From a virus: 22,068 nt of DNA. The position numbers and the translations under genes were made by a program. Below the pieces are notes generated by a model. That model did no database searches. It had not been told where the DNA came from and worked only from the letters and a program-made list of their open reading frames with translations. The stretch is taken from the IMG/VR virus record IMGVR_UViG_3300031364_000014, positions 1 through 22,068 of that record; one strand, written 5' to 3'. Positions 7,926-14,869 of this stretch are shown in pieces. Position 1 is the stretch's first letter. Each line of letters opens with the position of its first letter.

Positions 7926-8394
7926 TACTTTCCATGCTCACGTTTATAAACATCAATTGCTAAATCTACCCATTGAAGTATCTCAGATAATGTCATTTTC
8001 TTAAGCTCACTAAGCGGCCATCGCAAAACCCTTGCGATAATAGCCAAAAGTTCTAAAGTGTTTTGCGGCCACTTAGTAAAAAATCATACGCGATTAAGTA
8101 ACACTTAAGCGCATCAGGAGGCGTTAGTTTATGGATAACCTCTATAGACACACCACACATACCAGCAATTATAGGATCAAAATGACCTTGTTTATAATCA
8201 CTAGGATCAATTGGTAGGTGTTGACGCATTCCAAAAGTAATTTCGTTTATAAAAACAAGTTGTTCAAAAACTTTTTTTCCAAATGAGATTGGCCTGCTCA
8301 ATTTAAAAGTAATAGGTAGACCATTATCATTTAATGAATTTTCTTTTTTTTCGTTAAATTCAGTGCTAACAGTTTCTTCTGAAAAATTATCCAT
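7925..8394 (-). CDS. Tail assembly chaperone, -1 frameshifted long form (GT-like), 156 aa
   Basis: Ribosomes slipping -1 on the heptamer at 8083-8077 would read residues 1-106 of the short chaperone, then 50 further residues from 8077 to the TAA at 7927-7925. The extension begins TKWPQNTLELLAIIA and contains RWPLSELKKMTLSEILQWVD. That text is typical of the downstream partner of tail chaperones, ahead of the tape measure. The -1 frame has no stop from the slip site to the TAATG shared with the tape-measure start, and it has no good start of its own. Long-tailed phages commonly make such a pair (lambda G and GT) to wrap the tape measure during assembly. Frameshifting here is predicted, not shown. 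Confidence 0.82.
8009..8077 (-). promoter_or_regulatory. Stem-loop stimulating the -1 frameshift
   Basis: On the minus strand the 5' arm at 8077-8060 (ACTAAGTGGCCGCAAAAC) pairs with the 3' arm at 8029-8009. The lower part is 11 bp including one G-T wobble, then a 3-nt bulge (8022-8020) on the 3' side, then 7 bp. The loop is 30 nt and contains the short-form stop codon. The stem starts at the last base of the slippery heptamer. If the lower 6 bp are melted by the ribosome, the remaining stem sits about 6 nt downstream, the usual spacing for a stimulator. Confidence 0.75.
8053..8394 (-). CDS. Tail assembly chaperone, short form (G-like)
   Basis: The unshifted product is 113 aa and ends in LLSGRKTL at the TAG at 8055-8053. 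Its middle reads PITFKLSRPISFGKKVFEQL and FINEITFGMRQHL. Relatives in Mu-like phages have the same L-x-x-P-x-x-x-G, then LxxRxPTxxD elements; here PIDPSDYKQGHFDPIIAGMC. It lies between the tube and the tape measure, the fixed place for this gene. The ATG has AAGGTG 5 nt upstream and follows the tube stop by one base. The short form is expected in excess over the frameshifted form. Confidence 0.87.
   Translation of the reverse strand: MDNFSEETVSTEFNEKKENSLNDNGLPITFKLSRPISFGKKVFEQLVFINEITFGMRQHLPIDPSDYKQGHFDPIIAGMCGVSIEVIHKLTPPDALKCYLIAYDFLLSGRKTL
8077..8083 (-). promoter_or_regulatory. -1 ribosomal frameshift slippery heptamer T TTT TTA
   Basis: In the chaperone reading frame the codons are gat ttt tta cta, which gives the X XXY YYZ heptamer T TTT TTA. 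Both the P-site and the A-site tRNA can re-pair on TTT after a one-base backward slip. The reading frame then continues act aag tgg. Confidence 0.85.
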
Positions 8395-8395
8395 A

Positions 8396-8770
8396 TCACA
8401 CCTTTATTTCTGTACAGCTACTCGCTACACAGTCAAATGGAATTTCTGCGTTTTCTGTATCAATCTCCAAGTCTCCTTTATACACGCAATCCTCTAATAA
8501 ATATTGTTTACCGCTACAAAGAGAAATAACAATTGTTGCATTTTGCATATTTCCAATAGTCTCGATCACATTGAGATCTCGATTATTTCTAATTGTGCCG
8601 CTTGCTCCAGGCGCAGTTGGCATTTCTTTAATGCCATGTAAACCATCCGGACCTACAAGCTCCTCACGTTTCGGCGTTCCAGGACGTATTTTAAATGCTC
8701 CCGCAGCTTGAAGTCTATTTCCATTTGATGTTACTTCGATTCTTCCTGCAATTTTGTCTGTTGACCCCAT
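8396..8770 (-). CDS. Tail tube protein (Mu gpM-like)
   Basis: A 124-aa protein close to the Mu tube protein in length. It shows the family order: GRIEVTSNGNRLQAAGAFKI near the N-terminus, then GPDGLHGIKEMPTAPGASGT and IRNNRDLNVIETIGNMQNAT, and a C-terminal beta segment DLEIDTENAEIPFDC. Relatives carry the same G-x-x-x-V-x-DG, G-x-x-E-x-P and TV-x-L-x-NGK elements. It polymerises inside the sheath into the rigid tube that carries DNA. GAGGTG lies 5 nt before the ATG. It follows the sheath gene by 11 nt. Confidence 0.9.
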   Translation of the reverse strand: MGSTDKIAGRIEVTSNGNRLQAAGAFKIRPGTPKREELVGPDGLHGIKEMPTAPGASGTIRNNRDLNVIETIGNMQNATIVISLCSGKQYLLEDCVYKGDLEIDTENAEIPFDCVASSCTEIKV

Positions 8771-8781
8771 TTTATCACCTC

Positions 8782-10245
8782 TTATTGCTCAAAATACATT
8801 GTGCCAGATCCAACTAGAAATTGATTCATCAAATTTGGTGGCAATGAAAAATTGAGTCTATTTACATTTGTGTCATCGCGAGTTACTTCAAGTAATTCAA
8901 TAAACCTATCGAGCAAATTTTCAAACTTACCCTGGCGAACCATTCGTCTAAACCAAATAATCGCTTCAGCGCGACCGATACTAGGCGTCATTATCTGCTG
9001 TCCTGGATCTAGCCCTTCGGTAGTTGCGCCCAGTTTTGCGCGAGAATATTTTATAGTAATCTGTACCTCTAACTGGTAGCGAGTATCTAATAATGTAAAC
9101 ATTGTATTCAATTGTTTATATGAATTATCAGGCGCGCCTGACTCATTCAGTCGATACATTGTAATCATCGATGAAGTTTGAACACCACTATAGTCTGTAA
9201 TAGTAGACACTCCATTTTGAGCAAGATAATTTCGATCACTGAATATAACACGATCTGATTTTTCAAGCGTCAAAAAACCGTTAAGCTTAATCGATTTTAA
9301 AGGTTGCGCAGAGTCTGATACAATCGATTGTGCAACTGCCGCTGCAATACCTGCCGACAATTCAAAAGTTGATTCGCATCTATTATAAGCAGGGAACAGT
9401 GAAGAATACTGACTATTCCTACTAGCATTAGTTGCAAAAGTAACCATATTAGCTATAGTGTCTCGTTTCGCGTAAAAACAAACCCCTTCTTTTCGAGTGA
9501 GAATATCCGCGCGCGCAAGCATTGCTGTTTCAACTTTACCCATATTAGTTGCGTCGTCATATGCAGATACTATTACTGGATACCAATCATCATCCAATAC
9601 AGCTAAAGCATCGTCAACATCTGGGTCGCCAGTTCCGGCAGTATAAACAATTGCGTGCGACAGACCGGAAGGAGTTGCTTCACTAAAATTATAATTGAAA
9701 CGCACATTAAGATCGCCTGCGGATACACCTTTATTTTTCGCAGTAAGCGTCAATGTACCAGTAGTGTTATCCGTCAGTGTACAAGGCAAATTAGCAAGAT
9801 CAAGATATAACAAATTATAAAGCGCTGTACACGCAACAGCAGCTGTATCGCCTACAGCAACGGAAACAGAATACCGACGACCACCAATATAAATAACAAG
9901 ATAACCGTTTTCTGTAGCTGTTCCAGAAAAAGTTATCACGTTTGTAGCGGCGGTATTACCAGAAGGTAGATCATCCAAAGCAATAAACACAATTGGAATA
10001 GTCGTTGAATTAAGAAATATCTTTTTAGACATTAAATGAATTTGTGAGCCATAGCCAAACGCCTTGCCTACTTCAAATTCGTTTCGAAGTACAAGCGGTA
10101 TTTCACTATCTTGTTCGCCAGTTGATAACTTTTGTCCAATGCACAAAAGTTGAACTGGAAATTCAAAATTACCCGCGCCAGATCTTGACGAATCAAAATC
10201 AATAGCAAAAATCGGTTCAACTACATTACTAGGAATACCAAACAT
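8782..10245 (-). CDS. Contractile tail sheath protein (Mu gpL-like)
   Basis: I start at the ATG at 10245 (MFGIPSNVV), which has GGAGG 5 nt upstream; the ATG at 10257 overlaps that site. The product is 487 aa, near the Mu sheath length. It begins with I-P-x-N-x-x-x-P, then AIDFDSSRSGAG (relatives: A-x-x-x-x-S-x-A). A domain with AVLDDDWYPVIVSAYDDATN follows, where relatives read W-x-x-I-x-x-P-Y-x-D. The C-terminal part has MTPSIGRAEAIIWFRRMVRQ and FENLLDRFIELLEVTRD, and ends NRLNFSLPPNLMNQFLV. This conserved C-terminal domain supplies the intersubunit contacts of the sheath. Confidence 0.93.
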   Translation of the reverse strand: MFGIPSNVVEPIFAIDFDSSRSGAGNFEFPVQLLCIGQKLSTGEQDSEIPLVLRNEFEVGKAFGYGSQIHLMSKKIFLNSTTIPIVFIALDDLPSGNTAATNVITFSGTATENGYLVIYIGGRRYSVSVAVGDTAAVACTALYNLLYLDLANLPCTLTDNTTGTLTLTAKNKGVSAGDLNVRFNYNFSEATPSGLSHAIVYTAGTGDPDVDDALAVLDDDWYPVIVSAYDDATNMGKVETAMLARADILTRKEGVCFYAKRDTIANMVTFATNASRNSQYSSLFPAYNRCESTFELSAGIAAAVAQSIVSDSAQPLKSIKLNGFLTLEKSDRVIFSDRNYLAQNGVSTITDYSGVQTSSMITMYRLNESGAPDNSYKQLNTMFTLLDTRYQLEVQITIKYSRAKLGATTEGLDPGQQIMTPSIGRAEAIIWFRRMVRQGKFENLLDRFIELLEVTRDDTNVNRLNFSLPPNLMNQFLVGSGTMYFEQ

Positions 10246-10246
10246 T

Positions 10247-10798
10247 CTATCCTCCATTTTTTATATCTATCCCAAAGGATAGAAAATCGACAAGTTTTTC
10301 ATTACTCCATGATTGAAGATTATACCTTATATTTACATTTATTGAATTTGCTATTGTCGCAATTTCAATTTTTGAAGTCAAAACATAGGGTGTTACTGAT
10401 TTTATACAATGGCCCATTGTCAAGCCATCATTAAATTCTTTCGATGAATCATAATTTGGCAATAATTTAGAAAATTTATAATCATCATATAACGCTCGAA
10501 TAATATCGTGCTCTAAATTATCTATAGTGTCTTGCGCATTTTCACTATCAGGTATACTTACAACTGGAATAATAAAAATATCTAAAGTATTTTCATACTC
10601 ATCAACTTTATTACCAGACCCAACAATAGGATTAAATGAATCGTCATTAAATACAATCAACACACAAGGCAAATCAATATATGTCAACGGGGAGGTTTCT
10701 AAATCTCTATTGATAAAAACACGATCACCTACAGCAACTTTTGTTTTTATTAAAAAGTCTAAATAATGTCGAATAAGTGATCTTGGCGTAATCTTCAT
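10247..10798 (-). CDS. Probable tail terminator / tail completion protein
   Basis: The ATG at 10798 (MKITPRSLIRHYLDFL) overlaps the upstream stop as ATGA and gives 183 aa; the longer frame adds 17 residues inside the previous gene. The plan fits tail terminators: an N-terminal helix, then VGDRVFINRDLETSPLTYID and LPCVLIVFNDDS, then a beta strand ENTLDIFIIPVV and a helix with IDNLEHDIIRALYDD. The middle element LPxxxVYxxxE and the N-terminal R-x-x-x-x-x-L helix are shared by lambda gpU-type proteins. It lies just upstream of the sheath, where Mu-like phages put this gene (Mu gpK region). It would cap the finished tail for head joining. Confidence 0.65.
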   Translation of the reverse strand: MKITPRSLIRHYLDFLIKTKVAVGDRVFINRDLETSPLTYIDLPCVLIVFNDDSFNPIVGSGNKVDEYENTLDIFIIPVVSIPDSENAQDTIDNLEHDIIRALYDDYKFSKLLPNYDSSKEFNDGLTMGHCIKSVTPYVLTSKIEIATIANSINVNIRYNLQSWSNEKLVDFLSFGIDIKNGG

Positions 10799-11205
10799 TT
10801 TGATACGCTTAATGTCAAATCTGTTATACCTAAGCCATCTTGAGTACACTTTTCAACTGTATATTTCACACCACCCAAAGTTAGATAATCTTTTTTTGGC
10901 TGTATTGAATGAGTTAATAAATGTGATGGTATTTGTATTGATGGTTGTACTCCATTAACAATGGCTTTATCGATAGTAGCTTCTATAGAAGGATCATCAA
11001 ATATACAAGGATAACTTTTCGTTATTTTCCCATTTGCGTGATAGTAATAACATGGAACTTTCTTTTTGAAATCAGAAAAGAAAACATTCTCTAAGTCTGT
11101 TTGTAATTGTTTTTCAAAATCAGTATAGGCAATATCCGATACACTAAGAGAAAGCTCTAAGGCTACCGCCGATAGTATAGTATCAACAATAGCTGTTGTT
11201 GCCAT
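10795..11205 (-). CDS. Probable head-tail joining protein (lambda FII-like)
   Basis: I start at the ATG at 11205 (MATTAIVDTILSAV), which has GAGG 4 nt upstream just after the previous gene's stop; 136 aa. The second half, PCIFDDPSIEATIDKAIVNG, PSIQIPSHLL and KKDYLTLGGVKYTVEKCTQD followed by GLGITDLTLS, matches small joiners. In those proteins a strand VIFDNE is followed by V-x-x-x-x-P-x-x-x-x-x-D, then GD-x-LxVxGxxYxVxxxxPDGxGxTxLxLS. These proteins seal the filled head and receive the tail. Position between head genes and the terminator agrees. The N-terminal half with a Lys-rich segment SDFKKKVPCYYYHANG is not recognised. Confidence 0.6.
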   Translation of the reverse strand: MATTAIVDTILSAVALELSLSVSDIAYTDFEKQLQTDLENVFFSDFKKKVPCYYYHANGKITKSYPCIFDDPSIEATIDKAIVNGVQPSIQIPSHLLTHSIQPKKDYLTLGGVKYTVEKCTQDGLGITDLTLSVSK

Positions 11206-11218
11206 TTTACCTCGCTCC

Positions 11219-11614
11219 TCACAAGGTAATAATACCTTGTTCATTCCAAAGTATAGTTATATCCTCACCTTGTGTTACAACTGCTTCTAAAAAATTAAAA
11301 TAAGCAATTAATAATGTATCTTCTATATAGTCAGAATCTCGATACAGTACAATTCCTTGCACTATATTTCCGATACTGATACTTTCAAATATTGGTTGTG
11401 ATGCTTTAAATATATTGCTATCAATATATTTACCTAATAAAAGTGTTTCAGATAACAGCAAGTCTTCCGGAATATCCGAGTAATAAACATCGCTATCAAA
11501 ATTAGGCTCGTAGCTTTGTACCATTAAGCCAACAACAATACTGTCACTCAGTAAATCTATTTTTTTTACTGAACGCGCATATTTAAAGCACTCAAATATT
11601 CCGGAAGATGCCAT
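11219..11614 (-). CDS. Conserved-type phage structural protein of unknown role, 131 aa
   Basis: The product begins MASSGIFECFKYA, followed by KIDLLSDSIVVGLMVQSYEP and NFDSDVYYSDIPED, and ends FNFLEAVVTQGEDITILWNE. This pattern (short helix, a strand with D-x-I-x-VxLM, then FDxDxYxSD, and a C-terminal yIDFxxxVTxxGxxFxIxW) is one I have seen in small proteins between capsid and tail genes of phages, but I cannot name a function. Upstream of the ATG the DNA is A-rich with no clear ribosome binding site, so coupling to the preceding gene, which ends 5 nt before, is likely. The next gene overlaps slightly only in its non-preferred long form. Confidence 0.75.
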   Translation of the reverse strand: MASSGIFECFKYARSVKKIDLLSDSIVVGLMVQSYEPNFDSDVYYSDIPEDLLLSETLLLGKYIDSNIFKASQPIFESISIGNIVQGIVLYRDSDYIEDTLLIAYFNFLEAVVTQGEDITILWNEQGIITL

Positions 11615-11619
11615 TTAAG

Positions 11620-11952
11620 TTATTTTTTCTTTCGTCTTTTCTTCTTTGGTTTTTCTTCAATATCATTATTTTCTTCAGTATCATTATTCTCCTCAATGAT
11701 GACAGTTTCTTCAATATCATTATTCTCTTCAAAAACATACGTAGACTCAGTACTATTATTTTCTTCAACAGCATAAGTCAATTCAGCGCTATCTTTTTCT
11801 TCACTATCAATTATCTTGATATGCGCACCATTTGAAATCAATTTTTCTGCAAGTTCACGCGGCATTTCAAAAGCACCATTTTTATTAGTCTTTGGTTTTC
11901 CGCGATAAACGATTGAATGCTTGATGACTCTTACTCTTACTTTTACACACAT
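11620..11952 (-). CDS. Small head-region protein with acidic Glu/Asn repeat tail and Lys/Arg end
   Basis: The first 45 residues (VRVRVIKHSIVYRGKPKTNK, then GAFEMPRELAEKLISNGAHI) look like a compact beta-helix module. Relatives with a K-V-L-x-x-x-x-x-x-GKxYxxG, LPxxxAxxLxxxGAA layout are frequent downstream of phage capsid genes. Residues 48-100 are low complexity with repeats of EENND and DIEE, and the chain ends KPKKKRRKKK. Two starts are possible: ATG at 11961, inside the capsid gene, or ATG at 11952, one base after its stop. I prefer 11952 (MCVKVRV, 110 aa) by position. Function unknown. Confidence 0.7.
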   Translation of the reverse strand: MCVKVRVRVIKHSIVYRGKPKTNKNGAFEMPRELAEKLISNGAHIKIIDSEEKDSAELTYAVEENNSTESTYVFEENNDIEETVIIEENNDTEENNDIEEKPKKKRRKKK

Positions 11953-11953
11953 A

Positions 11954-13003
11954 TCAGTCATCCGATCCCACAGTCAAACGAACAAAAGCATTCGTTTGAT
12001 GAAAACCAACAAGAGGAGAAGACTCAAGCGAAATTGCGCGCTGACGTCCATCATCATCTTCTGTTTGATTCGGAAAACGAGTACCAATAAAATCACCAGT
12101 TTTGAAATTTTCAATTTTCGCGTAGTGAAAACGAACATCTGCATTTGTTGAACCAAGAATGACATTCCAAGGATCAATGTAGCGATACGCTGTTCGAGTA
12201 CCTTCTACCATTTTTTCGTAAATACCTTGATAGACAAACACAGCAAGATCAAAACCAATTCCCGTTACTCGTCCAATGTATGTTGCGCGTTGCTGGTTTA
12301 GTTGTTGATAATTAATCTCACCGGTTATCAATCGACGATTATCAAGAGCAGCAAGAAAAGCAGTGTTTTTTGGAATACATGCACCCGCTGAACCACCACA
12401 AATCATTACATTAGGAGGCGGCGCCCCGGTATCTGCAATCAAAGTTGAATAAGTTGCAAGATTGTCTAACATTGGAGCATCAGGATCACTCCAATCAGTG
12501 TCAAGCGAATCTACAAGATGATCGGCACTTTGCTCGAAATCAATTGTGTAATTGGTTTCTTTTCCATCAACAGTTACCGTGCCTTCTTGCAACGCCTCTG
12601 CAAGTTGAAGTTCTTCAAGACGATCAAAACGATCTTCCAAATCATTCAAAGCACGCTCAACAAAACGAGACAGATACGCAACTTGATCATCATACACAGT
12701 AAGGCCTGCTCCACGAATATCAATATCACTTGGCTTGTAACAGAATTTCTCAGTCACATAAGGAGCAACAAAGTGATTCGTAGAGAAGCCACCTTTCCCA
12801 ACGACATTCATGTCCCCCTCACGAGAAGAATACCGCGCGACTAATTGTTTGCCAAAAATTTTATCAATATCCAACACAACTTTGTTAGTTGCGTTACGCT
12901 CTTTTACAAACATTGATTGCAAAAAATTTGTCGGGCGAGGCATCTCTTCAAGCAATCGGAGCATATCTCGCGGCGTAAAGTCTGTAATAGTAAAGTGTCC
13001 CAT
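11954..13003 (-). CDS. Major capsid protein (lambda gpE-like family)
   Basis: I start at the ATG at 13003 (MGHFTITDFTPRDML), which has GGAGG 9 nt upstream; a TTG at 13012 abuts that site and is unlikely. The 349-aa product shows the family order: FTPRDMLRLLEEMPRPTNFL, FVKERNATNKVVLDIDKIFG, APYVTEKFCYKPSDI, the E-loop-like region with RFVERALNDLEDRFDRLEEL, QLAEALQEGTVTV, then YRYIDPWNVILGSTNADVRF near the C-terminus (relatives: P-x-x-x-V-x-x-G). It forms the icosahedral shell. It follows the decoration gene and the protease in the lambda order C-D-E. Confidence 0.94.
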   Translation of the reverse strand: MGHFTITDFTPRDMLRLLEEMPRPTNFLQSMFVKERNATNKVVLDIDKIFGKQLVARYSSREGDMNVVGKGGFSTNHFVAPYVTEKFCYKPSDIDIRGAGLTVYDDQVAYLSRFVERALNDLEDRFDRLEELQLAEALQEGTVTVDGKETNYTIDFEQSADHLVDSLDTDWSDPDAPMLDNLATYSTLIADTGAPPPNVMICGGSAGACIPKNTAFLAALDNRRLITGEINYQQLNQQRATYIGRVTGIGFDLAVFVYQGIYEKMVEGTRTAYRYIDPWNVILGSTNADVRFHYAKIENFKTGDFIGTRFPNQTEDDDGRQRAISLESSPLVGFHQTNAFVRLTVGSDD

Positions 13004-13008
13004 ATCTG

Positions 13009-13677
13009 TCAACCTCCAATCAGATCATTGTCTGCATCGGACAAATCAAGATAGATATTTTTTTCTTCAAGTGCATCAATCAAATCGGTAATTGTGACAC
13101 CCGAAGCAGCTGTAAGCGCTTGTGACATAAAGCGCCCCGTCTTTGCAACTGGACACACATCAGTTTCACCTACGCCAGTTGTTGAAGATCGAAGCAGCAC
13201 ACCAAAAATTTTATTAGTGCCGTCACCATTCGCGGTATCCAACGGATAGCCATAACCATCACCAGCTGCGACAGCAAATTCATAAGTATCGCCAACAGCG
13301 TAATCGTCAGAACCATTTGATACTGGTAACGTAAATACTAAACCGCCACCATTAAATTCAACGGTAGTGTAGGCGACACCGATATTTAAACCATCGGGGT
13401 CAGTCACTTGAAAAACACCCCCAGTAGTATCCACAACCGCAACACAAGTTGCTGTATACGTGCCAACTTTAGCTAGCACAGTTGTATCAAGTGCGGCAGT
13501 AGCTGTTGTCGCCGGAGTAAAACCTGTAGGTGTAACAGTAATAGTATCATCCAGTGTTTGCTTACCAATCAAACAACCACGCGCCAAAGTTTGAGAAGCT
13601 GCAATTTCTGCTTCTCCTGACACAACTGGAAATTGATTTGGCGAATAGAGATTATCTCTTGTGACATCAGTTGACAT
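13009..13677 (-). CDS. Head decoration protein (lambda gpD-like) with inserted beta domain
   Basis: The ATG at 13677 (MSTDVTRDNLYSP) has GGAGG 8 nt upstream, while the ATG at 13692 overlaps that site, so the product is 222 aa. That is about twice lambda gpD. The gpD-like parts are at the ends: IAASQTLARGCLIGKQT near residues 25-40, then GDGTNKIFGVLLRSSTTGVG and a C-terminal TITDLIDALEEKNIYL. Between them, residues 42-135 form a Thr/Val/Gly-rich insert with TGGVFQVTDPDGLNIG and DDYAVGDTYEFAVAAG. Relatives with the same G-x-F-x-VTDP and F-x-x-GD-x-F elements are known. The insert probably projects from the capsid surface as a beta-sandwich (inference). Confidence 0.85.
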   Translation of the reverse strand: MSTDVTRDNLYSPNQFPVVSGEAEIAASQTLARGCLIGKQTLDDTITVTPTGFTPATTATAALDTTVLAKVGTYTATCVAVVDTTGGVFQVTDPDGLNIGVAYTTVEFNGGGLVFTLPVSNGSDDYAVGDTYEFAVAAGDGYGYPLDTANGDGTNKIFGVLLRSSTTGVGETDVCPVAKTGRFMSQALTAASGVTITDLIDALEEKNIYLDLSDADNDLIGG

Positions 13678-14095
13678 TATATTTACCTCCATTCATTGCA
13701 GCAATGCGCTGTTTACGCGCTTTAATCAAAGCCTCACCTAGGTCAACTTTTGGCTTGGCATCAGACTCCAAGGTTTTTGGTACTGGCATTGTAGGCGGCG
13801 TTGTCTCTTTTGACAGCGTCAAAGAATCTTTTCTATCTGCTGTTTCAGCTGCAAAAAATTCTTTTTGCGAATCTGCCACAACTTTCAACAAATGTTCTGA
13901 AACTGTCGCCTTAGTATAACTTTTATCATACTTTAGACGATCTATTTCATTACGAATTTTCTCACGAACACTTGAAGAATGACCGGTAAACATCTCATTC
14001 AAGCTCTCAATCTCTTTGATTCGCGACACTTCTTTTGTCACCTCAGCCGTCACATCAACAGCATTGGCAACTGTCTTTTCATTTTGATCTGCCAT
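13667..14095 (-). CDS. Nested scaffold protein from internal start (lambda Nu3-like), 142 aa
   Basis: An in-frame ATG at 14095 (residue 259 of the protease, MADQNEKTVANAVDVTAEVT) is preceded by AGGAGA at 14110-14105 with a 9-nt spacer. The ribosome binding site is as good as any in the window, and it lies exactly where the protease domain ends. The product is a highly charged helical protein with a likely coiled coil (TKEVSRIKEIESLNEMF, then VREKIRNEIDRLKYDKSY) and a Pro/Thr-rich linker. Lambda makes its scaffold Nu3 in the same way from inside gene C. The internal start is predicted from sequence only. Confidence 0.7.
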   Translation of the reverse strand: MADQNEKTVANAVDVTAEVTKEVSRIKEIESLNEMFTGHSSSVREKIRNEIDRLKYDKSYTKATVSEHLLKVVADSQKEFFAAETADRKDSLTLSKETTPPTMPVPKTLESDAKPKVDLGEALIKARKQRIAAMNGGKYNVN

Positions 14096-14869
14096 TGCAA
14101 ATACTCTCCTATTATTTTGAGTTTCTAAACTACTCAAAAACGCTGGTAACGGCTGAACGTTATCAACCATTCCTCTATTTTTTGCTTCATCAGCGGCAAA
14201 TACAGCGCCGCGACCAAAATCAGATAAAACTTTTTCAACAGTTGTATTTCTGTAAGAAGCCATAGTTGTCACAAATACATTCGCTTGATCGTCAACAAGC
14301 TTTTGCAATTGTGCTTTGCCTACATCAGAAGTAGGATCTATATTTTTATTTTCTGATTGAGAAGACACAATATCGATAACATTTGAGTCACTATTTTTAA
14401 CAAGTGAAAGAATCACACCAATTGAGCCGGCAACACCAGTAGGTGTCAAAATTATTTTATTTGTGCTTGCAGCAATCCAATAAGCAGCTGATAAAGCTTT
14501 TTGTGCAAAAGAATAAGTCGGCTTTATAACACTTCTAACCAAAGCCGCAAAATCAGCTACACCACTAAGCACACCACCCGAACTATCAATATTTAGTACG
14601 ATAGCTCTTACTTGCGGATTATCACGCAAAGTAATCAAATCATTTTTTAAACTTTCAATATCTGTCCCATAACCAAAATAGGTCATAAAATTTTCGCGTG
14701 GTAAAATTGTGCCATACACATGAATATAGCCAATTCCATTTAAAATAGTAGTCGATAATCCTTTATAACGTTCAGTAACGATTTGACCAGTAGCATTTTT
14801 ATTATGCTGACTACACAAGGTGTCAAAATGTTCTCTTGACATTGCCCACTGATAGTCACTAATCAGCAT
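13667..14869 (-). CDS. Prohead protease of the S49 (SppA/lambda gpC) family, with scaffold domain
   Basis: A 400-aa protein. The protease part is residues 40-245: IGYIHVYGTIL, then DNPQVRAIVLNIDSSGGVLS around residues 84-103, and KALSAAYWIAAS with the likely nucleophile Ser127. Lys175 in SQSENKNIDPTSDVGKAQ is the best candidate for the general base of the family's Ser-Lys pair. The end of the domain shows GRGAVFAADEAKNRGMVD. Residues 259-400 are charged and helical, the scaffold part. It cleaves scaffold and portal or capsid tails during head maturation. GAGGAA lies about 6 nt before the ATG, which overlaps the portal gene's end. Confidence 0.92.
   Translation of the reverse strand: MLISDYQWAMSREHFDTLCSQHNKNATGQIVTERYKGLSTTILNGIGYIHVYGTILPRENFMTYFGYGTDIESLKNDLITLRDNPQVRAIVLNIDSSGGVLSGVADFAALVRSVIKPTYSFAQKALSAAYWIAASTNKIILTPTGVAGSIGVILSLVKNSDSNVIDIVSSQSENKNIDPTSDVGKAQLQKLVDDQANVFVTTMASYRNTTVEKVLSDFGRGAVFAADEAKNRGMVDNVQPLPAFLSSLETQNNRRVFAMADQNEKTVANAVDVTAEVTKEVSRIKEIESLNEMFTGHSSSVREKIRNEIDRLKYDKSYTKATVSEHLLKVVADSQKEFFAAETADRKDSLTLSKETTPPTMPVPKTLESDAKPKVDLGEALIKARKQRIAAMNGGKYNVN

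Noticed and set aside
10799-10849. Longer start for the tail terminator gene (MYSRWLRYN)
   Set aside because: It lies within the preceding gene without a ribosome binding site, while the ATG at 10798 forms an ATGA overlap like its neighbours.
12445-12844. Overlapping plus-strand frames opposite the capsid gene
   Set aside because: Gln/His/Asn-rich text without ribosome binding sites, fully covered by the recognisable major capsid gene.
13004-13012. TTG start giving three extra residues to the capsid protein
   Set aside because: The TTG touches the GGAGG site itself, whereas the ATG at 13003 has a proper 9-nt spacer.
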